Shown here: positions 6,826 through 14,277 of the stretch, one piece after another
How positions within the stretch are numbered: position 1 is the first letter of the stretch
How the letters are laid out: each line of letters opens with the position of its first letter
Assembly (NCBI GenBank): GCA_017472695.1
Contig: JAFUOQ010000001.1
Span: 1-32,102 of the forward strand
DNA: 32,102 nucleotides
Source of the DNA: Clostridia bacterium
GTDB lineage: Bacteria; Bacillota; Clostridia; Oscillospirales; CAG-272
Reading direction: 5' to 3'
Made by a program: the position numbers and the translations under genes
The notes under the pieces: generated by a model
What the model was told of the DNA's origin: nothing
What the model saw: the letters and a program-made list of their open reading frames with translations, nothing else
Databases searched by the model: none

Positions 6826-7410
6826 TTATGAATAGGTTTTGATAATTTCCTCAGCAATTTCGCGCTTGGAAATACAGCGATCCATTGCTTGCTTTTCTAT
6901 GTATCTGTGCGCGTCCACTTCCGTCATCTTCAAGCTGTCAATAAGCACCCATTTTGCGCGATTGACGATACGTATCTCCTGCATCTTTTCTTCGGTTGAC
7001 ATGGTTTTCTTCTCAAACTTCTTCAGACGTTCTCTCGTAGCGATCATCCAGTCGATTGCTTGAGATACGATGGGCTTGGAGGTAGGCTTGGGAAGAACGT
7101 AAACACCGTGCTCCGCAACTCGATTATATGTCGTGGCGTAAATGTCCGAGCGAACCATTAACAAAGCTACTGATGTCTTTAGTCCGGAAAGGTCCATAGC
7201 AAAGCGAATGCCTGCATCATCGGGAAGTGGAGAGTTAATTACGATAAAATCATAAGCGCGTTCTGCCAAGGCACGCTTGGCTGAACTGACGTTCGTTTCA
7301 AAGCGAACGGGTGCAAATTTGGAATCGGGGAGTAATTGGGTAAGTGCTGAATTGAATGCATCGGACGCGGATACGACCAGAACGCTGTATATCTGTTCCT
7401 GTAAGCTCAC
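6826..7410 (-). CDS. nitR: NitR-like antiterminator: receiver-like domain plus ANTAR RNA-binding domain
   Basis: The 194-residue protein has a response-regulator-like domain (about 8-125), a coiled linker (about 125-140) and a C-terminal ANTAR domain (about 140-192). The ANTAR domain carries the family pattern RAKWVLIDSLKMTEVDAHRY then AMD...EIAEEII. ANTAR proteins bind RNA hairpins with A1/G4 hexaloops and prevent termination. The receiver is degenerate: the acidic pocket reads VVSASD, the phospho-acceptor position is Asn59 (INSPLP in place of a D-x-x-x-P), while Lys108 (LPKP) is kept. Phosphorylation is therefore unlikely. It starts with GTG at 7410 behind AAGGAGGG; the overlapping ATG would stop immediately. 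A comparable gene, nitR, lies between glnA and the glutamate synthase genes of solventogenic clostridia. Confidence 0.88.
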   Translation of the reverse strand: MSLQEQIYSVLVVSASDAFNSALTQLLPDSKFAPVRFETNVSSAKRALAERAYDFIVINSPLPDDAGIRFAMDLSGLKTSVALLMVRSDIYATTYNRVAEHGVYVLPKPTSKPIVSQAIDWMIATRERLKKFEKKTMSTEEKMQEIRIVNRAKWVLIDSLKMTEVDAHRYIEKQAMDRCISKREIAEEIIKTYS

Positions 7411-7444
7411 ATTACTCCCTCCTTACAATTTAAGATTTTTTATT

Positions 7445-8662
7445 TTAGATGAGTTTTCTGCTGTAAAGCTTTATGATCTGCTCGGGCAGATGTTTGCGAA
7501 TGAATGTGCTTTCCTTCATTACGGAAATTGCTTCGTCAAGAGACGATGGAAGCTTTTTAAATTGACTTAACGTTTTCTCGTCTGCCTTAAAGAAGTTAAT
7601 ATCGGAGGCAGGCGGAGGTATCAGCTTGTTCTGAATACCGAAAAGCCCTGCGTAAATGATGAGCGCAAAAGCAAGATAGGGATTTGCAGTTGGGTCGGGC
7701 GAACGAAGCTCTACGCGCTTCTGCTCATAAACAGCGGCAGGAACGCGAACAAGCTGAGAGCGGTTCTCGGCTGACCAAGAGATATATGCAGGCGCTTTGC
7801 TTTGACCGAATCTTGCATAGGAATCTTCGCAAGGATTTAAAAAAGCAGTCATCTCGGGAATAAAGGTCAGTACCCCTGCGATAATGTGCGATAGCGATAC
7901 CTCACCTTTTTCATCGTTAGCCGAAATATTGATGTGGAATCCGTTTCCTGCCTTGTGTTTTAAGGGTTTAGGCGCAAAGTCCGCCCACAAACCATTTCTG
8001 CCCGAAACGGTTTTTACAACGGTTTCAAAGGTCTGCGCATTATCGGCGGCAGTCAAAGCATCGGAATAGCGAAAGTCGATCTCATTTTGCCCCGGTCCCT
8101 CCTCGTGATGAGAGCTTTCTGGGCGTATGCCCATTTGCTCAAGCATAAGGCAGATCTCACGACGGATATTTTCTCCCCTGTCTTCGGGAGCAATATCCAT
8201 ATATCCTGCCTCATCGTACGGCGTATCGGTTCTATTGCCGAGCTCGTCTAGCTTGAAGAGATAAAATTCAAGCTCAGGACCGAAATCAAAGGTGATTCCG
8301 CATTTCTTGGCTTCATCGATGGCACGGATCAAAATGCTTCTCGTATCACATTCAAAAGCTCTTCCGTCGGGATAAGTGATCGTGCAGAACATACGAACCA
8401 CACGCCCGTGCTCCGGACGCCAAGGAAGCACCGTGAACGTTGACGGATCGGGGTGTAGCATCAGGTCGGAGTGAGTTTCATCACCAAAGCCTCGGATGGC
8501 AGATGCGTCAAAGGCGATGCCGTCCTTGAAGGCGCGAGGAAGCTCACTTGGCATAATTGAAATATTTTTTTGTTTGCCGTAAATATCGCAAAACGCAAGA
8601 CGGATAAACTTTACGTCCTCCTCCTTTACGTATTGCATAACTTCCTCTTTCGTGTATTTCAT
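7445..8662 (-). CDS. glnA: Glutamine synthetase, type I
   Basis: The 405-residue enzyme makes glutamine from glutamate, ammonia and ATP. Visible blocks are FDASAIRGF (the beta-grasp signature, Asp-Ala-Ser instead of the commoner Asp-Gly-Ser), GPELEFYLF (metal-binding glutamates), EEGPGQNEIDFRYSD, APKPLKHKAGNGFHINIS (ATP site), NRSQLVRVPA, and RVELRSPDPTANPYLA. No adenylylation-tyrosine segment is seen. It is some 35 residues shorter than the usual 440-470, mainly through a compact C-terminal region. It sits 20 nt after the GXGXG glutamate synthase subunit and 34 nt before nitR, making a complete GS-GOGAT operon. Confidence 0.95.
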   Translation of the reverse strand: MKYTKEEVMQYVKEEDVKFIRLAFCDIYGKQKNISIMPSELPRAFKDGIAFDASAIRGFGDETHSDLMLHPDPSTFTVLPWRPEHGRVVRMFCTITYPDGRAFECDTRSILIRAIDEAKKCGITFDFGPELEFYLFKLDELGNRTDTPYDEAGYMDIAPEDRGENIRREICLMLEQMGIRPESSHHEEGPGQNEIDFRYSDALTAADNAQTFETVVKTVSGRNGLWADFAPKPLKHKAGNGFHINISANDEKGEVSLSHIIAGVLTFIPEMTAFLNPCEDSYARFGQSKAPAYISWSAENRSQLVRVPAAVYEQKRVELRSPDPTANPYLAFALIIYAGLFGIQNKLIPPPASDINFFKADEKTLSQFKKLPSSLDEAISVMKESTFIRKHLPEQIIKLYSRKLI

Positions 8663-8682
8663 TTCACTACCTCTTTCTTTCC

Positions 8683-9405
8683 TTAATTTGCAACGTACAT
8701 TTGCTTATATGGATTTTTTGTATCGGGCGTAATTACGGTAAACGCAGCGTTCATTACGTCACTCACTTCAAGCCCTAGAAGGGCACAGTATTCCGTGAGA
8801 TACGGCTTGATCTCATCTATGTCGGCTTTCGTAGCACGTGTAGCCCTGACCTGACTTGGAAAACGAATATTTGAGCAATCCGAGCGCAGATACATTTTTC
8901 CTCCGTGCATTCCCGTACAGGGAAAATTGCTGACGATTGGACGATCGGAGTCCTCTAAGCCGAGAACGATTATCTTGCCGCCTGCTTGATACTCGCCGAG
9001 AAAGCTTCCAGCCTTTCCTCCAATGACCATAACGGGAACCTTGTCCTTGTATGCCTTCATATGGATTCCGGCACGGTAACCGGCGTTGCCTTTTACGTAG
9101 ATTTTTCCGCCGCGCATTGCATATCCTGCGGCATCTCCAATATTACCTTCAACGACGATGTACCCGTCGTTCATTGTGTCACCGACTGCATCCTGTGCAT
9201 TGCCCTTAACACGAATTTCTGCACCGTTAAGATAAGCACCAAGCGCATTTCCGGGCGTACCCTTGATCGTGATCTTTTTATGCGACATTCCTGCGGCGAT
9301 AAATCTCTGACCGAGGCACCCAGAAACTTCTATTTCTCCGTCGGCTTGACGCAGAATTTTATTAAGGGTGGCATAATCAAGCCCTTTTGCATCAATATAT
9401 TTCAT
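8683..9405 (-). CDS. Glutamate synthase GXGXG-domain subunit (GltB domain 3)
   Basis: The 240-residue protein is the right-handed beta-helix 'GXGXG' domain that in ordinary GltB is the C-terminal third and positions the ammonia tunnel. Repeats are easily seen: NALGAYLNGAEIRVKGNAQD, DAVGDTMNDG, DAAGYAMRGGKIYVKGNAGY, and GSFLGEYQAGGKIIVLG. Here it is a free-standing gene, as in archaeal-type split glutamate synthase. Its start codon overlaps the stop of the flavoprotein gene by 1 nt, so the two are translationally coupled. The short C-terminal tail after residue 190 (about 50 residues) has no match I recognise. Confidence 0.88.
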   Translation of the reverse strand: MKYIDAKGLDYATLNKILRQADGEIEVSGCLGQRFIAAGMSHKKITIKGTPGNALGAYLNGAEIRVKGNAQDAVGDTMNDGYIVVEGNIGDAAGYAMRGGKIYVKGNAGYRAGIHMKAYKDKVPVMVIGGKAGSFLGEYQAGGKIIVLGLEDSDRPIVSNFPCTGMHGGKMYLRSDCSNIRFPSQVRATRATKADIDEIKPYLTEYCALLGLEVSDVMNAAFTVITPDTKNPYKQMYVAN

Positions 9406-10652
9406 TATACCACACCTCCGAGCATTTTTCTACGCTGATTTTGTGAATATGCGAATAAAGTTGGATTTTTTTTCAAAATATCAAAGTTTATCGAATCCAG
9501 CGGAACCTTTTCACGAATAAGCGACGTATAAATACCAGCGCGTTCCACTTGTCCAATCAGAATAAATCCTGTCAGAACGCCATCCTTAGTAAAGAGACGC
9601 TTGAGCGTACCGTCGCCCCTTTCTTCGTACATCTCACCGCCTTCGTCAGTACCGAAATAGCTGCCTGCCGTAATTGCGTGAAGCCCGAAGAATCCAATCG
9701 AGTTCATGGGGATTGCCTTGTCAAATAACTCTCTGCCACCTGTCATATTAACACCAGCCGTATGTCCCTGCATATAAGCGTTGGGAAGGATAGCGAGCAC
9801 GCGGCGTTCACCGAGAGATGTATCCATACCTTCGGTGCAGTCTCCTGCCGCATAAATGTTTGAGAGTGAGGTCTGCATTTGCTCATTGACGAGAATACCT
9901 CTGTTTACCTCGCCTCCGAGCTCCTTAACAAGAGCCGTATTAGCACGGACTCCGACTGCCATGACGAGGATATCAAATTCAACGGAAGCACCACTTTTCA
10001 TCGTGGCTTTATTTCCGTTAAACTCCGTGACGGTGTCTTCAAGCATAAATCTGATGCCGTTTTCTTCAAGACGTGCTTGCATCAAGGCGGCACATTCATT
10101 GTCGAGAATACTGGAAAGCACTCTTGTCGCAAGGTCACAGACCGTGATCGAGCCGACACGCTTGGAAATTCCCTCGGCACATTTCAGTCCAATCAGACCA
10201 GCACCGACGATCAGCACGCGGCTGTCCTTATTTAAAGCTTTTTCAAGAGATAAGGAATCGTCCAAGGTCATAAAGGAAAATTTGCTTTGTACCGTTTCTA
10301 GACCCTTGATTGATGGGGTAAATGGAGTAGAACCGGTAGCTACACAGACGGAGGTATAGGGAAGTGCCGTTCCGTCATCGAGGAGAACATTTTTTTCGTC
10401 CTTGTCAATTCTCTCAGCCCTTTTTCCGTAGAGAACTCTACAACCATTTGATTCGTAAAAGTCGGGTTTTCTGTAATTCATTTTATCAAGCGTCGTTTTT
10501 CCTTCAAGATAGTAAGAAATAAGGGGGCGACCGTAAACGGGGTACTGTTCCTCCGAAATAACTGTAATGGAAGAGGTTTTGTCAACGCTTCGGATACCTT
10601 CGATGCAACCGATTGCGGCAACACCGTTACCGATGATTATGTATTCAGCCAT
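9405..10652 (-). CDS. FAD-dependent NAD(P)H oxidoreductase of the glutamate synthase cluster
   Basis: The 415-residue flavoprotein belongs to the pyridine-nucleotide-disulphide oxidoreductase superfamily without a redox disulphide, close to NADH:rubredoxin reductase and the N-terminal domain of NirB. It shows an N-terminal FAD fold (IIGNGVAAIG), SEEQYPVYGRPLISYYLEGK, a second Rossmann motif VLIVGAGLIGLKCAE for NAD(P)H, and IYAAGDCTE at the FAD ribityl site. I chose ATG 10652 because the reading frame upstream lies inside the ferredoxin gene and AAAGGGG is 8 nt away; this gives an 8-nt overlap. It probably feeds electrons from NAD(P)H through the ferredoxin subunit to the FMN subunit. Confidence 0.85.
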   Translation of the reverse strand: MAEYIIIGNGVAAIGCIEGIRSVDKTSSITVISEEQYPVYGRPLISYYLEGKTTLDKMNYRKPDFYESNGCRVLYGKRAERIDKDEKNVLLDDGTALPYTSVCVATGSTPFTPSIKGLETVQSKFSFMTLDDSLSLEKALNKDSRVLIVGAGLIGLKCAEGISKRVGSITVCDLATRVLSSILDNECAALMQARLEENGIRFMLEDTVTEFNGNKATMKSGASVEFDILVMAVGVRANTALVKELGGEVNRGILVNEQMQTSLSNIYAAGDCTEGMDTSLGERRVLAILPNAYMQGHTAGVNMTGGRELFDKAIPMNSIGFFGLHAITAGSYFGTDEGGEMYEERGDGTLKRLFTKDGVLTGFILIGQVERAGIYTSLIREKVPLDSINFDILKKNPTLFAYSQNQRRKMLGGVV

Positions 10653-11088
10653 TCTCATCACCCCTTTCCTCATAGACGATAGCATTATTCGGACAACCCA
10701 CAACACACGCGGGAGCACCGCAGGAATTCTGTAAGCAAAGCTCGCATTTCTGCATAACGCCGTCTGCATTAGTGGCAAGCGCACCGTAAGGGCACACCAA
10801 GATGCAGGTATAGCAGCCTACGCACTTGCTTTGATCAATGTGGATCACACCGTCTTCACGGGAGATTGCTCCTGCGATACAGCTTTTGACGCACATAGGA
10901 TCTTCACAATGGCGACAGGAAACGGCATAGGAGATTTTCTCGTTACCTTCAATGTGGATTCTCGGAAAAATCGGCTTTCCCTTGAGTGCGTCCACCATAT
11001 CCTTTTTGCCAGAGTTTGCAAAAGCACAGTTATATTCGCAAAGATGGCATCCAAGACACCACTTTTCATTTACATAGACACGTTTCAT
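10645..11088 (-). CDS. Poly-ferredoxin electron-transfer subunit (four 4Fe-4S sites)
   Basis: The 147-residue protein carries about 17 cysteines in four groups: C11/14/17/21, C58/61/66/70, C89/92/95/99 and C115/118/123 with C128/132. This is the arrangement of HycB/DmsB-type iron-sulphur subunits, which form a wire of four [4Fe-4S] clusters. Lying between the FMN subunit and the NAD(P)H flavoprotein, it is the natural electron conduit of the split glutamate synthase. AGAAGGTG lies 5 nt before the ATG, and the gene is 12 nt after the previous stop. A link to another oxidoreductase outside the operon cannot be excluded. Confidence 0.88.
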   Translation of the reverse strand: MKRVYVNEKWCLGCHLCEYNCAFANSGKKDMVDALKGKPIFPRIHIEGNEKISYAVSCRHCEDPMCVKSCIAGAISREDGVIHIDQSKCVGCYTCILVCPYGALATNADGVMQKCELCLQNSCGAPACVVGCPNNAIVYEERGDENG

Positions 11089-11100
11089 AAAATCACCTTC

Positions 11101-12606
11101 TTATTCGCCTGCGTGGGAAATTCCAAGTATTTGGAGCTCTTTATCCGTAAGTCCGACCCCACGGAGCATCAGCCTGTTTCCGCGCAACGCTTCGATAGAG
11201 TTGATACCCATACCGCCCATCAGCTCCTTGATTTCGTGCTGCCAAGCGTGCATCAAGTTAACGAGCCTCTGATAACCGAGATCGGGGTTGAGACGTTTCA
11301 CAAGCTCGGGACGTTGTGTTGCAATACCCCAGTTGCATTTGCCTGTATGACAGGTGCGGCAGAGGTGACAGCCTAGCGCGAGCAGAGCCGCAGTGGCAAT
11401 ATAGCAAGCATCTGCACCAAGCGCAATCGCTTTGACCACATCTGAGGCAGACCGAATGCTACCGCCGACAACAAGAGAAATATTATTGCGGATGCCCTCA
11501 TCACGCAAACGTTGATCAACTGAGGCAAGTGCAAGCTCAATCGGAATACCGACGTTATCACGTATCCTCGTGGGAGCCGCACCTGTACCACCACGAAAGC
11601 CGTCGATTGCGATGATATCTGCACCGCTTCTGGCAATACCGCTGGCAATGGCGGCGATGTTGTGAACTGCCGCGACCTTGACGATGATCGGCTTTTTATA
11701 TTCGGTTGCTTCCTTTAAGGAGTATACGAGCTGACGTAGATCCTCAATGGAATAAATATCGTGATGTGGAGCAGGGGAGATTGCATCAGAGCCCTCAGGG
11801 ATCATACGGGTACGGGACACGTCTCCGACGATCTTTGCACCAGGCAAATGTCCACCAATACCGGGCTTTGCGCCCTGTCCCATTTTGATCTCAATCGCCG
11901 CTCCTGCCTTTAGATATTCCTCGTGAACACCAAAGCGTCCCGAGGCAACCTGTACCACGGTATTTTCGCCGTAGACGTAGAAATCCTCGTGAAGACCGCC
12001 CTCACCAGTGTTATAGAGAATACCGAGCTCCTTTGCGGCACGTGCCAGACTTTCGTGGGCGTTATAGCTGATCGAGCCGTAGCTCATTGCCGAGAACATC
12101 ATCGGCATTGAAAGCTCAAGCTGAGGAGGAAGCTTGCATACAAGCTTTCCGTCCTTGTCGCGTGTAACCTTTTCGGGCTTCTTTCCAAGGAATACCTTAG
12201 TTTCCATCGGCTCACGAAGAGGATCAATGGGAGGGTTTGTAACCTGAGAAGCATTGATCAGGATTTTATCCCAATATACAGGAAGAGGCTTGGGGTTTCC
12301 CATAGAGGAGAGTAAAACCGCACCGCTACCTGCCTGTTTATAAATTTCATTGACTGTATCCTGCTGCCAGTTGGCATTCTCGCGGAGCTGACAATCACTC
12401 TTTACGATTTTCAGCGCACGGGTAGGGCAGAGCGAAACACAACGGTGACAGTTAACACACTTTGACTCATCGCTGAGCATAATTTTGCGTTCTTCATCAT
12501 AGGAGTGTACCTCATTTGCGCACTGTCGCTCGCATACACGGCAGGTTACGCAACGGCTGTCATTTCTGACAACTTCAAATTCGGGATAGATAAAGTTAAC
12601 AGACAT
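11101..12606 (-). CDS. gltB: Glutamate synthase FMN/iron-sulphur catalytic subunit (GltB domain 2, ferredoxin-fused)
   Basis: The 501-residue protein converts 2-oxoglutarate plus ammonia (from glutamine) to glutamate. It starts with two ferredoxin motifs (C19/22/25/29 and C50/53/56/60). The TIM-barrel FMN domain follows: SMPMMFSAMSYGSISYNAHE, GEGGLHEDF, IEIKMGQGAKPGIGGHLPG, and IDGFRGGTGAAPTRIRDNVG. A CHLCRTCHTGKCNWGIATQ block binds the [3Fe-4S] cluster of all glutamate synthases. The N-terminal ferredoxin is typical of the archaeal-type/clostridial enzyme. The ATG overlaps the upstream stop (TGATG), showing translational coupling to the amidotransferase subunit. Confidence 0.93.
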   Translation of the reverse strand: MSVNFIYPEFEVVRNDSRCVTCRVCERQCANEVHSYDEERKIMLSDESKCVNCHRCVSLCPTRALKIVKSDCQLRENANWQQDTVNEIYKQAGSGAVLLSSMGNPKPLPVYWDKILINASQVTNPPIDPLREPMETKVFLGKKPEKVTRDKDGKLVCKLPPQLELSMPMMFSAMSYGSISYNAHESLARAAKELGILYNTGEGGLHEDFYVYGENTVVQVASGRFGVHEEYLKAGAAIEIKMGQGAKPGIGGHLPGAKIVGDVSRTRMIPEGSDAISPAPHHDIYSIEDLRQLVYSLKEATEYKKPIIVKVAAVHNIAAIASGIARSGADIIAIDGFRGGTGAAPTRIRDNVGIPIELALASVDQRLRDEGIRNNISLVVGGSIRSASDVVKAIALGADACYIATAALLALGCHLCRTCHTGKCNWGIATQRPELVKRLNPDLGYQRLVNLMHAWQHEIKELMGGMGINSIEALRGNRLMLRGVGLTDKELQILGISHAGE

Positions 12607-13712
12607 CAGAAACAGCCCTCCTTTACGTTGATGATCACAGGCTCACCGCCTGCTGGCGCCCAAATATTTTCCGCGTTCGGCTCCATCACTCGGATCGCCG
12701 CCTCTTCGCTGGCAATATATACTTTATTATCCTTTTCACCAACCACCATTGAGCGAAGCTTGAGACGGTCGTTGAGTGCCATAAGCCCTCCGTTGAAGCC
12801 CAAAACGATGGAAAAGGGGCCCGTGACAAGCAGACTTGGGAAAAGGGTACGAAGATAGGTATGCTTTTCCTTATCTTCTATATCGGTTTTGTTAGCAATC
12901 GTACTCCAAAAGGGAGCGGCAACGACGCTCGCAGCCTCTCCAAGCGTAAGTCCCTGAACGCGAACAAGATAATCAAATATGTAGGTAATTACCTCGGTGT
13001 CAGTTTGAAGATTGCATTTATATCCAAACATTTCGATATATCTTCTGTTTGCATCGTATGAAGAGATCTCGCCGTTGTGTACGATTGAGTAATCAAGAAG
13101 TGTGAACGGATGTGCACCACCCCACCATCCGGGTGTATTGGTAGGGTATCTGCCGTGAGCGGTCCACGAATATCCTTCATATTCATCTAATCTATAGAAC
13201 TCGCCAACGTCCTCGGGAAATCCGACAGCCTTAAAGGTTCCCATATTCTTTCCGCTGGAAAATACGTATGCGCCGGGCATTTCCGTATTGATCTTCATTA
13301 CAGTACGAACGACGAATTCCTTTTCGTCAAGCTGCATCGAGTCAAGTACGGAACGCAGAGGCGTGACAAAGTATCTCCAAATAATAGGCTCGTCGGTAAT
13401 CGTGGGGATTTTTCGCGTGGGCATAATTTCCGATTTCACGATTTCAAATCTTTCCTTTAAGAATATTTCGCAGTTCTTTCTTGTTGCACGCTCATCAAAG
13501 AAAAAATGAAGAGCGTACAGATCCTTGTATTCCGGATAAATGCCGTAGGCAGCAAAGCCACCTCCTAAACCATTGGAACGGTCATGCATGGGCTTCATCG
13601 CTTCAATAATCGGTCTGCCCGACATTCTCTCGCCGTCCTTGGCAATCACTGCTGCGATGGCGCATCCCGATGGAATACGTACTTTACCTTCTTTCAACAT
13701 AATAGTAACCAT
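12606..13712 (-). CDS. Glutamate synthase class II glutamine amidotransferase subunit (GltB domain 1)
   Basis: The 368-residue protein hydrolyses glutamine and passes ammonia to the FMN subunit. After a short N-terminal leader comes GCAIAAVI, where the Cys is the expected N-terminal nucleophile after propeptide removal. HGRYPTNTPGWWGGAHPF, the IVHNGEISSYDANRRY oxyanion/Asn-Gly motif and LQTDTEVITYIFDYL complete the class II (Ntn) amidotransferase fold. The in-frame ORF extends to 13931, but that part crosses the leader terminator and promoter, so it is not coding. Two ATGs are possible, 13712 and 13700; AAGAAAGG is too close to the first and rather far from the second, so the exact start is open. 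First gene of the operon. Confidence 0.88.
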   Translation of the reverse strand: MVTIMLKEGKVRIPSGCAIAAVIAKDGERMSGRPIIEAMKPMHDRSNGLGGGFAAYGIYPEYKDLYALHFFFDERATRKNCEIFLKERFEIVKSEIMPTRKIPTITDEPIIWRYFVTPLRSVLDSMQLDEKEFVVRTVMKINTEMPGAYVFSSGKNMGTFKAVGFPEDVGEFYRLDEYEGYSWTAHGRYPTNTPGWWGGAHPFTLLDYSIVHNGEISSYDANRRYIEMFGYKCNLQTDTEVITYIFDYLVRVQGLTLGEAASVVAAPFWSTIANKTDIEDKEKHTYLRTLFPSLLVTGPFSIVLGFNGGLMALNDRLKLRSMVVGEKDNKVYIASEEAAIRVMEPNAENIWAPAGGEPVIINVKEGCF

Positions 13713-13727
13713 TGCCTTTCTTAAAAC

Positions 13728-13786
13728 AAAAAAGCAAAGGCGCTCACGGATAGACAGCGTGTGCTGTATCCTATGAACACCTTTGC
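13728..13786 (-). terminator. Attenuator terminator in the glutamate synthase operon leader
   Basis: On the minus strand GCAAAGG (plus 13780-13786) pairs with CCTTTGC (plus 13734-13740). The inner arm GGATACAGC/GCTGTCTATCC closes on an ACAC loop, and TTTTTTG follows. The 5' arm is made of the loop and stem bases of the hairpin at 13773-13790, so the two structures exclude each other. Confidence 0.88.
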
Positions 13787-13790
13787 TCAT
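13773..13790 (-). promoter_or_regulatory. ANTAR-type antitermination hairpin, glutamate synthase operon
   Basis: The minus strand reads ATGAGC-AAAGGT-GTTCAT: a 6-bp stem with a hexaloop having A1 and G4, the signature recognised by ANTAR proteins. It begins 7 nt after the -10 box, at the very 5' end of the predicted transcript, and shares its loop with the terminator. If bound and stabilised by the NitR-like protein encoded in this same operon, it would allow read-through. Confidence 0.85.
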
Positions 13791-13797
13791 ATGAAGC

Positions 13798-13826
13798 ATT
13801 ATAGCACGAAACTTGCAGATTGTCAA
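13798..13826 (-). promoter_or_regulatory. Promoter of the glutamate synthase-glnA-nitR-lysA operon
   Basis: A consensus TTGACA (plus 13821-13826) and TATAAT (plus 13798-13803) are 17 nt apart, with TG upstream of the -10 (TGcTATAAT, extended -10). With a perfect promoter, control is expected to fall mainly on the attenuator. Confidence 0.88.
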
Positions 13827-13886
13827 GGCGTTTTTGTCAAAAATTTCAGATTTTGCAGGGCTTTCAAAAAAATTTTCAAAACCCCC

Positions 13887-13915
13887 TTGACAAACCAAAA
13901 TTGAGGGTGTATAAT
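13887..13915 (+). promoter_or_regulatory. Promoter preceding the gdhA remnant
   Basis: TTGACA at 13887-13892 and TATAAT at 13910-13915 with 17-nt spacing. It is divergent from the glutamate synthase promoter and intact although the downstream gene is dead. Confidence 0.85.
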
Positions 13916-13923
13916 GTTCACAT

Positions 13924-13941
13924 AAAGGCAAAGGCGTCTTT
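13924..13941 (+). promoter_or_regulatory. ANTAR-type antitermination hairpin before the gdhA remnant
   Basis: AAAGGC-AAAGGC-GTCTTT gives a 6-bp stem (one G-U) and a hexaloop with A1/G4, starting 8 nt after the -10 box. Its loop is the 5' arm of the terminator at 13930-13978. Confidence 0.83.
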
Positions 13942-13978
13942 GACAGGGTAACCCCTATCAGAGTCGCCTTTACTTTTT
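13930..13978 (+). terminator. Attenuator terminator before the gdhA remnant
   Basis: AAAGGCGTCTTTGACAGGG pairs with the arm ending AGAGTCGCCTTT (about 13954-13971) with two mismatches and a G-U, followed by a TTTTT run at 13974-13978. It excludes the hairpin at 13924-13941. Confidence 0.83.
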
Positions 13979-14012
13979 ATTTGTTTTCATTCAAATAATG
14001 AAGATTTCTGTT

Positions 14013-14252
14013 ATGTCATACGTAGATGAGGTAATAGAGCAAGTTGTAAGTCAAACCTCAACGAGCCTAAATCTCATCAGACGATAAAGGAGATTCTGAA
14101 ATCGATCAGAGTAGTGCTCGATCAGAACGAGCTTGACATTTAGATGCAAAGAAATACGGCTTTGTGGATAACTACGTGGTCGGTGCCAATATCACAGGCT
14201 TCAAAAAATCGTAAATGCGATGAATGTGCAGAGCATTAAGGGCATTGTTTGA
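14013..14252 (+). pseudogene. gdhA: Remnant of NADP-type glutamate dehydrogenase gene (both ends kept, middle deleted)
   Basis: From the ATG at 14013 the frame reads MSYVDEVIEQVVSQ, the standard start of the hexameric glutamate dehydrogenase of bacteria (MSYVDEVIEKV...). After a frameshift it continues as HQTIKEILKSIRVVLDQNE, matching the next block of that family (FHQAVKEVLESL...). From about 14152 the sequence jumps to KYGFVDNYVVGANITGFKK, the extreme C-terminus (YVVGANIAGFxKVxxAM). A one-base loss in a run of A residues then shifts the last block, IVNAMNVQSIKGIV and stop. Roughly 380 central residues, including the whole catalytic and Rossmann parts, are gone, so no enzyme can be made. The reaction lost would be reversible amination of 2-oxoglutarate. 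Confidence 0.88.
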
Positions 14253-14274
14253 ATATAATTATAAAGTAGATAAT
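14245..14274 (+). promoter_or_regulatory. Probable glnN promoter
   Basis: TTGTTT (14245-14250) and GATAAT (14269-14274), 18 nt apart, place the start site at the following hairpin. It is weaker than its neighbours, and its -35 box overlaps the last codons of the gdhA remnant. A second TATAAT at 14254-14259 lacks a -35 partner. Confidence 0.6.
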
Positions 14275-14277
14275 GAT

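Noticed and set aside
13713..13931. N-terminal extension of the amidotransferase subunit up to 13931
   Set aside because: The extra codons run through the terminator, ANTAR hairpin and promoter of the operon, so they are leader, not coding.
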